From Calonectria ilicicola (Eukaryota > Ascomycota > Sordariomycetes > Hypocreales > Nectriaceae), in the NCBI GenBank assembly GCA_020809705.1, contig CP085827.1, positions 3,534,001 to 3,598,000 on the forward strand: a stretch of 64,000 nt of DNA, read 5' to 3'. Position numbers and translations under genes: made by a program. Of this stretch, positions 55,972 through 64,000 are shown one piece after another. Below the pieces are notes generated by a model. That model saw only the letters and a program-made list of their open reading frames with translations. It did not search any database and was not told where the DNA came from. Positions within the stretch are counted from its first letter, which is position 1. The number at the start of each line of letters is the position of its first letter.

Positions 55972-58961
55972 ATGGAGCCGACGACGAAGACGAAGAAGAG
56001 GGCATTCCGAGCCTGCGTACCCTGCCGAGCGCGCAAAGTCCGGTGCATCGTGACCGAAACCTGCCAGCCATGCATGAACTGCAAGTTAGATGAGAAAGAA
56101 TGCGACTTCGCCAAGCGGCCCAGCATACCGCACGTTCCATCCCGCCCATCACTTCCTTCCCTGTAACTGACCATGGTCCAGCCCAAAATATCCACGAGGT
56201 TGTCACCCAGGCCTCAACAACGCAGATAACCAGTCCGAAGCCTCAGCCAGCGAGTTTGCTCCTTCTTCTGCCAGAGGGCGCTCTCCCGGAGCTCCCGACA
56301 ATGTAGGAAGCAATGCTCTCAAAAGGCGGTGTGCCGGTGAAGGCATTCAGAGTCAAGATGGCCAGCAAGCATCAATATCGAACCAGATTACCAAGGGTAA
56401 CAAGAAAAAAACCTCTACGCCGCTCAAAAAAGACAGAGCAACATACTAACATGGTATACATAAAGACATAGCAGGCCTGTTATATGACCCAACGGAGCCG
56501 GCCTATTCCTTTCTTCAAGCGCCCAAGACCAAGACGATACTGCCGCAAGATTTCGAGTTTCTTTACAACCAAGGGTGTTTTAGTGTGCCGGAGCGACATG
56601 TACTCGACGAATTTATGAAGCAATATTTTTCCTTTATCCACCCGATCCTCCCCATCATTAATGAAGCCGATTTCTGGGCCATGTATAATTCGAAGGATAC
56701 GGACGCTACAAACGAGGACCGAATATCTATAATCGTTCTTCAAGGAATGCTTTTTACATCGGCCACAGTAAGGTCAACCGTTTCTCCCCTTGACAACACT
56801 TAATTAACAACCCGGTTTAGTTTGTATCTCAGGAGATCAGACAGAGTCTGGGCTTCAAAACAACCCAGGACGCAAAATACTCATTTTACAGACGTGCAAA
56901 GGTATGTATCATGCCTAAATAGCAGAGCAAAAATTAACATGCTTTAAGCTTCTTTATGACTTCGGCTACGAGCGATCGTCGATAGCTGTCGCGCAGGCTG
57001 CGGTACTACTTTCACACTCACACCTAATCCCTCTTCCGTACGGAGGATTTAAACAATTGGGCTCGTTATGGGCAGGCATCGCAATTCACCATGCACGAGA
57101 TGCGCGGGCGCACCGTTATTACATGATGACACCGAGCAACCCTCCATCACCCAAGGACCTTAAACGTTACAATACACTAAAGCGGTTGTGGTGGTGCTGC
57201 ATCGTTTCCGACCGAGTCATCCCACTTACCTCACGCCAAAATATTAAAATCACGAGAACCAACTTCAACTTTGACGGAAGCCCGACGTTGAGCATAGAGG
57301 ATCTTTCCGAGGAAAACGACTGTTCGGAAGTTTACGATTCGACGACAAAACGTCTTTTAGCTCAAGTGACAGTCAAGATTGTGGAACTATGTATTGTCTT
57401 GACGGATGTGTTGACTCTATCTGCTCTCGTACACGAAAATCCTAGCTGGGGCATTTCTTCAAGACTAGCAGAGACGAACCAAGCTGGGATATGCCGAATT
57501 CGACTGCAGAGGTGGTACCAAACGTTTCTATCGATGAAATCTGCGATGGCGAAAATGACGGTGGACAGCCCTGGGGAGAAATCCTCAAGGAGCTCTGTTA
57601 TTTTATTCACCAATCTAGCAGAGATGTATTACCAGTTAGTTTCCCTTTATATCTGAAGGAGCTCTGCTAACACTTAATACTCTAGCTCTGCGAGACTTAA
57701 TCTCTGTCACTATGAGATGCTGCACCTCGGCCAAGCCGCACTTACATTAAACCCACTATTTGACACCACAGACATGACCCAGAAAACATATGAACTTCAG
57801 AATGCTACGTCCCAGGTGACAGAATGCCTCGCAGAATTAACTCGGTTAGGCCTGATACGTTGGCTACCAATGAGCGCGTAAGTTTTTAAATGCTATCATT
57901 ACCAAGTTAAAACCTAACCTCGTTGCAGCGTTGGATGCACAGCCTTCCCCCTCGCTCTGCAAATTCTCGATGCCGAATTGTTCCAAAAGAAACTAAGCGG
58001 TGCTTCACAATCCAAAACTTCGGCACCTTTTTCCGACTATCAGAGAGAAAGACTCAATATTCTGGTTGAAGCGATGAAGGTTTATCGACCCAGGTACTGC
58101 ATGGCGGATTGGATCACTCAAACCGTCAAGTTCATCGTAAACGCAACCCACAACTGGTTGCCCTCGAAACCCATGGAATCAGGGAGCTCGAAACTATCTG
58201 TTGCAAGTTGGATCGAAATACTGCAGTTACAGCCAACGTACTATTTACGACTAGCTCTAACGATGGATTTAAGCATCAGCAATGGAAAGCTACCCGACGA
58301 TGACGATTTTCCACCGGGACTTCGCCAGGCGTGGCATGGACGCATCACGGCTACAGTTTCTCCAGAACTTATCCCAATGAACTTTGGAAACTTCTTCGGC
58401 GCTGGTGTATCGACTTCAGAGCCTAGTGGAATGCCGCAACGATTACTCGAGGCCACCGATGAGCCACTGGAAAATTCTACGCCTTATGTCGGAGCAGAAC
58501 CTTCGGCCGAGCTGCCTATTGAGCAAATCGAGCTTCCAGAGGAACCCACTGATACCACCAACAAACCAAACGCATTTGATGCCGCCTTCCCATCGTTGAC
58601 AGACTGCCCCGATATTCTTGCACCACAGTCCAATGCAGGAAATGAAACCTTCTTAAACACATTCAGCCCTGCCAATTTCGGCGAGGACATCTTTCCATTC
58701 AACCCTGAGATTTCATTCCCAGTGTTTCCCTCGCAGACCTTTGACTTCTCAATGGGAGGAAGCTATTCAATTCACAATTCGATGAGTCCGCTGGGTAAAG
58801 GTCAATGGACCAATTCCCAGTCCGATGCCAACCCAGATGAGGCGCAGCAGCGCATAAACGACTCCTTCCTGGAGTCATTGCGGGAAGCTACAAGCAGGAG
58901 CTTCAGAACCAATGGAGAACGACTACTGGAGGAGTTGAACAGGGCCATCAACTTACCGTAA
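55972..58961 (+). CDS. Zn2Cys6 transcription factor with fungal_trans domain
   Basis: The model is 874 aa in seven exons: 55972-56162, 56251-56396, 56472-56767, 56821-56901, 56949-57634, 57686-57877 and 57929-58961. The zinc cluster uses Cys15, Cys18, Cys25, Cys34, Cys37 and Cys44 (RACVPCRARKVRC and PCMNCKLDEKEC), with a basic run before it. The middle domain shows FIHPILPIINEADFW, LLYDFGYERSSIAVAQA and the RLWWCCIVSDR box typical of fungal_trans regulators. The C-terminus is acidic and Pro/Ser-rich, likely an activation region. The first intron (88 nt) is the least certain: a different acceptor would alter a few linker residues. It may regulate the adjacent P450/b5 pair (inference). Confidence 0.82.
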
Positions 58962-59993
58962 CTAAACAAGGCCGGATTTCTGGTCAAAACGAAATAACTC
59001 CTGAACTTCTCGTGATCGAGAGCTTACATGTATATAGAAACAACTAAATAGACGGGTGAAGATGGGACGCACAGCGCCTGGGGGCGGAGCTATTTGTATT
59101 TTGTATGAGTAACAAGCGTCAATTGGCTCTCTCGGTTGAGGAATACCCTCCCTTTGGGAATCGCAATATTATCAATGTTATCTGCAAGCTGTGGTTCTTA
59201 GATTCTGTAAAGGTTCCTGACTTAAAGTCTTTTTTTAATACCGTAATCATCTTAAAAAAAAACATACGTGATGAATGTATTCACGAAGATCACATCGAAC
59301 TTTCAGGTTTGTTTCGCCGTCAATAGTAGAACGCAACGTCTCGAAGTCTCTCCTCGATAATACTCCACGGGAAGTCCCATCTCATTTCTGAGAAATTGTA
59401 ATCAACCTAGGTCAACAATGTCATGACTTTTGAAATAGGATATGTGTTGGATGAACCTAACATCTGTTGGCTCACGTATCGGCTCACAGATACGCACAAT
59501 ATTATCAAAACCTCCAGATAGATTTTGGCTATCCAATCAATGAATAAAATATTATCTAAGATTATTTAATGTCCAAAATAGTAAAATATAGTTATGGCGC
59601 ATTTCAACGGATCATGTTGCTATCTGCAGTGAGGCTTTTTTTACATCGACCTTCATTCTCTCCAACTAACTTCCCGACCTCATATTCGATAGTTCAAACC
59701 TACTCTCAGCCCTGAGCATATCTGGTCGTCACGATTAGAGTTTTATCTTCGCTTACCACCTCCGCACAATTCTGTGTCTCGACTGGTCTGGACCAGAATT
59801 AGTGCCCCTCTGGTCCAGTGAGATGGTTTCGCTGCGGGCCCCATTCCAAGATAAGGTGTAGCGTCGATCGTCCCAAACTAGTTCCCACCCTAACGAGGCC
59901 AACAGTCTTTCAAGATGCCACTTCCTCACTATGAGAGAATTTCCCGGTATCCACAATCACCACTCACCGAATTCTCTCCGCAACAGCTGCATC
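58962..59993. other. Intergenic between regulator and sugar bisphosphatase
   Basis: This is 1032 bp with moderately AT-rich stretches (59500-59600). I see no gene. The bisphosphatase promoter should lie at the right end. Confidence 0.4.
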
Positions 59994-60995
59994 ATGGCTG
60001 AAGCGACAAAAGGATCAAGCCTTGAGCTGAGCTCATGGCTGCAAACGCTGCAGTTCCCAGAGGCTCGCAAATCGCTCTTCACTTCCGTCATTCCTGAGCT
60101 CCTCAAAGCCACCGCCGATGTTGGCAAGGCGCTGAGGTCGGCAAACGTCAGTCTCGCGGGGTCAGCGAACACCTTTGGCGATGAGCAACTCAACGTCGAT
60201 GTGCTGGCCGAGAATCTCATCCGTGATGCAATCTCCAAATGCCCAACAATAGCTACCGCCAGCAGCGAGGAGGATCCTGTTGAACGGCCAGCGCGAGAGG
60301 GCACTGCCCCCGGCCAAGACGCCCAGTCGGAGCAGTATACGGTTGCATTTGACCCCCTTGATGGCAGCTCAATCATTGCTCCTAACTGGTCCGTGGGCAC
60401 CATCATCGGTATCTGGGACGGTAGTTCGGCACTTGGCAAAAACCCTGCTGATAAGCAGGTTGCTTCGATACTTGGCGTATACGGCCCACGAACCACTGCA
60501 TTCGTGGCAGTACGCGTCCCTGGCGCTGCCGACGTGTGCTTCGAAGCCAGGCTTGGTGAAGACAGCACTGCAAAGTGCGAGATCGTCCGGCCCCAGGTCC
60601 AGCTTGCAAAGCCCCCGTTTAAAACCCGTTATTTTGCACCAGCCAATTTGCGCGCAGCGGCCGAGGATGCCAAATATATGGGCCTTATCACAAAGTACAT
60701 CCAAGAAAAGTACACGCTAAGATACTGTGGTGGCCTCGTCCCAGACCTTGTTCATGCCTTGGTAAAGGGTCATGGCGTCTATATCACACCCGTTATCCGC
60801 GAAAGCGAGGCAAAATTACGACGACTATACGAGCTATGCCCTGTGGCTTTGCTAATGGAGTGCGCGGGCGGCAAAGCTGTGGAGCCCAACGGAAAGAGGA
60901 TTCTTGATCGGGCGATTGAAAACTGCGACGAGCGTGGGGGGCTTGTGTGCGGAAATGTCGAAGAGGTTGAGGTTGTGGGGGAAGCATTGAACTAG
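59994..60995 (+). CDS. FBPase-superfamily sugar bisphosphatase, sedoheptulose-1,7-bisphosphatase-like
   Basis: This 333-aa single-exon protein of the FBPase fold removes the 1-phosphate from sugar bisphosphates with Mg2+. The metal-binding signature FDPLDGSS is at 119-126 (Asp120, Asp123), followed by APNWSVGTIIGIW, closer to SBPase than to FBPase, which has a different follow-on. The acidic SSEED at 91-94 supplies further ligands. RYCGGLVPDLVHALVKG and LLMECAGGKA are also typical. An ATG in the same frame at 59931 would add 21 residues, and I prefer the one at 59994 (MAEATKG). Fungal members are described for chain-length pathways of C7 sugars. Physiological substrate is uncertain. Confidence 0.82.
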   Translation: MAEATKGSSLELSSWLQTLQFPEARKSLFTSVIPELLKATADVGKALRSANVSLAGSANTFGDEQLNVDVLAENLIRDAISKCPTIATASSEEDPVERPAREGTAPGQDAQSEQYTVAFDPLDGSSIIAPNWSVGTIIGIWDGSSALGKNPADKQVASILGVYGPRTTAFVAVRVPGAADVCFEARLGEDSTAKCEIVRPQVQLAKPPFKTRYFAPANLRAAAEDAKYMGLITKYIQEKYTLRYCGGLVPDLVHALVKGHGVYITPVIRESEAKLRRLYELCPVALLMECAGGKAVEPNGKRILDRAIENCDERGGLVCGNVEEVEVVGEALN

Positions 60996-61403
60996 AGGGA
61001 GATATGGATGGATGGCGTATTTTAGACATGGACACGGATAGATTGGCGGGCATAGAGTAGCAAAGCAGGATCTTGGAACAGGCACTGAATGCACTGGAAG
61101 AAATTAAATTAAAAAATAAAATCACGGGACTGGCAGGTAGCGGGTCTTGGCATTGATTTGCGAAAATCATAAACGAACGTCTATTTTATCGTGTCATAAG
61201 CTCATTGTCGTCTATCTGAAACGAGCCCTATGAACAGATGGGGTATCGAGATTGCCAAACGAATGCGTCGCTAAAAAAGAACAAAAAAAAAAGAAAACTA
61301 TAAAATACAAGAGTCGGTTTGTTGGTTGATCGTGCAGGGGGGATTCATTCTTCTGTGTCCTCCCCCTCTTTGCTGTTGTTTTTTTTGTTTTGTTTTGTGT
61401 GTC
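60996..61403. other. Intergenic, convergent 3' flanks
   Basis: This is 408 bp between convergent genes. It has A-rich runs (61270-61310) and a T/G-rich run (61370-61400), probably part of the 3' untranslated regions. I see no gene. Confidence 0.5.
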
Positions 61404-62282
61404 TTAGAATCCATCCAGCTGCTTGGATCGCTGGTGCTCCAGTATGCAAATGGCCGACATAGCGGCCGTTAGAGTCCAGTGATAGCCGATCTCATCCGTG
61501 TTTCCGGTGCCCTGGTACTGGAATCCGAAGCTTTGCGGGTGCTTCTCGTCCTCAATCAGCACGGCAACTTCCTCGCCCTCGTTCTCAACGGCCGAGGCGC
61601 GGCTGCTGGCCACGGGCGAGTCCTTGCTCTCCTTGGGCGGCGCCCTGCAACGGCGGCGATTGCGATTATCACGCGAGTACTCGGTCGACTCTTGGCGGCC
61701 GGCCGGGGGGCCCAATCGGACCAGCTTCCACCCGGGCCCAGACACGCCGAGACCCCTCACTTCGTCCCTCGCTGTGCGGCGCCACTCAAAGGCCTCGTTC
61801 CGGTAATTGCCCTTGTGTCCCACCATCAGGGTGAACTTGTAGCGGTCGGATTTGGAGCAGCGGCGCATCTTGGCCTCGCACGCCATGATGCCCGCACCTG
61901 GCACGTCGGGCAGGTAGAAGACGAAGTCGCGGTTCTTGCGCACGGCGTGCACCAGCGGCTTGAGCCTGTTGGTGCCCGTAGAGTACAGCACGGTGCGGCT
62001 GCCCCAGGGCTCGCGCGTCCCGACAGCGCGGAATGGCTTGAAACCCCGCGCCGATATGTGCGAAATGTGCTGGTGGTCTTTGGCGCCCGTGTTGGTCATG
62101 TGAAATGCAGCAGGCATGCCTTTGCAGGCGACGTTGTCCGACACGGCGCCCTCGCCGGCGTACTTTGATGTGAAGCAGCCCATCTTGACCTTGCTACGGA
62201 GGCTGCCGTGTCTGGACAGCGACGAGCGCACGCGGGGGGCGCTCTGGCTCTGCGGGTTCGGGGTAGTGAGGAAATCAATCAT
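61404..62282 (-). CDS. Uncharacterised protein with possible N-myristoylation site
   Basis: This is an open frame of 292 aa with no intron and strongly GC-rich third positions, as in real genes of this region. An internal Met at residue 34 begins MGCFTSK, the pattern for N-terminal myristoylation of Gly2 and palmitoylation of Cys3. The true start may therefore be 62183, giving 259 aa. The middle contains aromatic and charged residues (FVFYLPDVPG, YKFTLMVGHKGNYRNEAFEWRR), and the C-terminal part before FGFQYQGTGN is low complexity (Ser/Arg/Glu). It resembles conserved Pezizomycotina proteins of unknown function. A plus-strand frame at 61479-62168 is its shadow. Confidence 0.6.
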   Translation of the reverse strand: MIDFLTTPNPQSQSAPRVRSSLSRHGSLRSKVKMGCFTSKYAGEGAVSDNVACKGMPAAFHMTNTGAKDHQHISHISARGFKPFRAVGTREPWGSRTVLYSTGTNRLKPLVHAVRKNRDFVFYLPDVPGAGIMACEAKMRRCSKSDRYKFTLMVGHKGNYRNEAFEWRRTARDEVRGLGVSGPGWKLVRLGPPAGRQESTEYSRDNRNRRRCRAPPKESKDSPVASSRASAVENEGEEVAVLIEDEKHPQSFGFQYQGTGNTDEIGYHWTLTAAMSAICILEHQRSKQLDGF

Positions 62283-64000
62283 GGCTGCGATGCGATGCTT
62301 TGCCCAGACTGTGACGCGGCCATGGCCAGCTCTTTAAGGACGCCAGCGACTCTGAAGACGCCTCTCAATCTTGTAGCCACACCGACTGAGAACGGGGCCA
62401 TGTGATCCGCTTGTCACGGGGATGTGCATGTCAATTCGTGGAGATGGCCTGCTCCGCCCTGTCCCCCACTTGGACACCCATGCAGATGAGTGCAATGCAG
62501 GCTATTTCCCACGGCCGCTGTGTTGTGAGCGCAGCCTTGTTTCAATTTGCCACCCCATCAGGTCCCTCCCTGCTACGGCTGCTACTATGTGCTGGGATGG
62601 GGGATGAACAGAAAAAAAAAGGGACCCCTTTCGTGGGAGGAATAAGGTTGACTATTGGCGACCAGCGGGACAGTCTAACCGAACACGTCATCGCCAAGAG
62701 TCAGTGCCCTTCTTGGGACCTCTTGGCCCTCTCTTGGCCCTGGAGTGAAGCTAAAACATTGCGGCCCAGGCCCATCCGTGCTGCCCTGTGTGTGGATGAA
62801 TGCATTTTGTGATTGGAAACGGCCGAGTTTCCGCAGCGCTGGGACAGCGCAGTCCCGTCCCCTCATACGCCCAAACCTCTTTGCTTTGCTGTCTATCCAA
62901 CGTCATCCTCACTCATCATCTCACTGCCTCGATGGATTCCTTTTCTCGTAGCCAAGAATATGAGTCTCTCTCCACGGTCGCGAGCTCCATCCCCTTCGAG
63001 CTTAGCACGCGACCAAGAACGACTAGCCGCTCGCTGAGCGTCGTCACCAGCAAATATTGAAACAACAAATCAAACCATGAAAAAAAATCATATGAGCCTT
63101 TTTCCCTCACGTCTGCCCTCTGAACCACTACTCCTCACATGCACGCATGCTCCGCAGTGACCTCGAGCTAACCACATTCTAAGTCAGTGTCTGTGAAGAA
63201 CGGACCCTCGATCCGGTCTGCCTCGGTTCCTAGATCCGATTATCGAACCGTCTCGGCATCCGGCAGCATGATGCACAGGACATTTACCCTCCAGCCGGCC
63301 GCCAGGCACAGGAACAGTCTTTTTACGTACAGCCTCAGCCTCACCTCGCCCACCACACCGCTTGGGTCCCATCCATCAGCTGGTGCTTTAGACTTTTTGC
63401 ACCTAATAATTTTGTACGACAGGGGAACCTGGTCCGCCCGTGGCGCAAGCAGCACTCGGCGTCGCGCTGACGTGGAGGCATGAATCTGCTCCAGCGCAGT
63501 GAATTACTGCTTTCGTGTTGGACATGACTGATAATCCCAAAGTTAAGGGCCCCTTGCCCTTAACAGGGTAACACCGATGTATTATAAGGTCCACCATCAA
63601 CAAGACATGCGTCGTTGTTGGGTGGGGCCGTTCATCTCTTGCAAAGCTAATTGAAATTCAGCGTCGTCACGTCCTCAAGACGCCTCAAGAACGACTGCGC
63701 CATGTCAATTCCATTGTAGGCGCAAGCACTTTTTGCTATTCCAATCCTTGATGACATTTTCAACTAGAAAATGATTGATCGTCATAAAAAATACCTTTGT
63801 TGGTGATAAAAATAAATTGCTGCCGTAATCTTGTCACAATTGGAAAACACCGAAACCGAGAATCATGCCATGTCCATCCAACATGCTAAAACTTCGGTCA
63901 CATCCAAAAAGCGAAATCCCCAGATTTTCATCCCCACAACGATTGCTAGCATATATGTATGCCTGAACTTTGACACGCAACCTTAACAATTTCGCTTTGC
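62283..64000. other. Right end of window, no supported gene
   Basis: This region is the promoter and 5' leader of the minus-strand gene plus about 1.5 kb of intergenic DNA. Several overlapping frames of 60-136 codons occur on both strands (62402-63603), but none has a recognisable domain or a splice structure. A gene may continue beyond the window. Confidence 0.45.

Noticed and set aside
59994..60995. 3'(2'),5'-bisphosphate nucleotidase (Hal2/Met22)
   Set aside because: The FDPLDGSS signature followed by the NWSVGT stretch and the C-terminal boxes fit the FBPase/SBPase family instead.
61479..62168. 229-codon plus-strand open frame
   Set aside because: It is a GC-rich shadow of the minus-strand gene at 61404-62282, with Ala/Arg/Gly/Val-rich nonsense composition.
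62402..62812. 136-codon plus-strand frame at the right end
   Set aside because: There is no domain, no signal peptide, and several overlapping frames of similar length occur on both strands.
1..64000. CRISPR arrays, rRNA, polyketide or nonribosomal peptide synthases
   Set aside because: I looked for regularly spaced repeats, rRNA motifs and KS/A/T domain signatures and saw none.

Overview
The window is nuclear DNA of a filamentous ascomycete (Pezizomycotina). The evidence is short spliceosomal introns (about 45-90 nt, GT..AG) in many genes, typical fungal families (DHA1, Dal5 and sugar MFS permeases, an OPT peptide transporter, a CYP53-type P450, a Zn2Cys6 regulator), and an AT-rich block of dead retrotransposons that looks RIP-mutated. 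Exon models below were built by hand from splice signals and reading-frame phase. Each multi-exon model closes to an exact multiple of three.

1-18770 is gene-free and extremely AT-rich. It resolves into three nested Ty3/Gypsy-type elements. Element C occupies 1-674 and 15315-17096. Element B (675-15314) sits inside C. Element A (4480-11381, opposite strand) sits inside the pol gene of B. A has two 400-bp LTRs and a 5-bp target duplication GAATT. A further 840-bp insertion splits the 3' LTR of B. All coding frames are destroyed. The rest of the block, 17097-18770, is unassigned AT-rich sequence.

19276-23750 holds a DHA1-type MFS transporter and a fungal multi-pass membrane protein, both on the minus strand and both with introns.

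24401-35824 is the striking part: a set of intronless, bacterial-looking genes inside a fungal chromosome. They are an alpha/beta hydrolase (-), MurC (-), MurB (-), a secreted penicillin-binding-protein/beta-lactamase-family serine hydrolase (+) and MurA (+). An intron-containing OPT oligopeptide transporter (-) lies among them. MurA, MurB and MurC are the first three committed enzymes of peptidoglycan precursor synthesis, and fungi do not make peptidoglycan. MurA and MurB keep the catalytic residues I can recognise. MurC keeps its nucleotide-binding and ADESDGSF motifs but has altered signatures in the C-terminal part. Together they could make UDP-MurNAc or a UDP-muramyl-amino acid, or a derived secreted metabolite. 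The OPT protein and the secreted hydrolase would fit handling of peptides or muropeptides. No MurD, MurE, MurF, MraY or MurG is present in the window. I regard this as a horizontally acquired, possibly neofunctionalised gene cluster.

35897-43869 carries a cysteine-rich secreted protein, a TatD/Scn1-like hydrolase, an UNC93-like membrane protein, a TauD/TfdA-type dioxygenase and an MFS sugar transporter. 43870-46634 is an empty 2.8-kb gap. 46635-58961 contains a Dal5-type permease (12 exons), a zinc alcohol dehydrogenase, a CYP53-like P450 head-to-head with a microsomal cytochrome b5, and a Zn2Cys6 transcription factor. 59994-62282 contains an FBPase-superfamily sugar bisphosphatase and an uncharacterised protein with a possible N-myristoylation site. 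I see no gene I can support from 62283 to the end.
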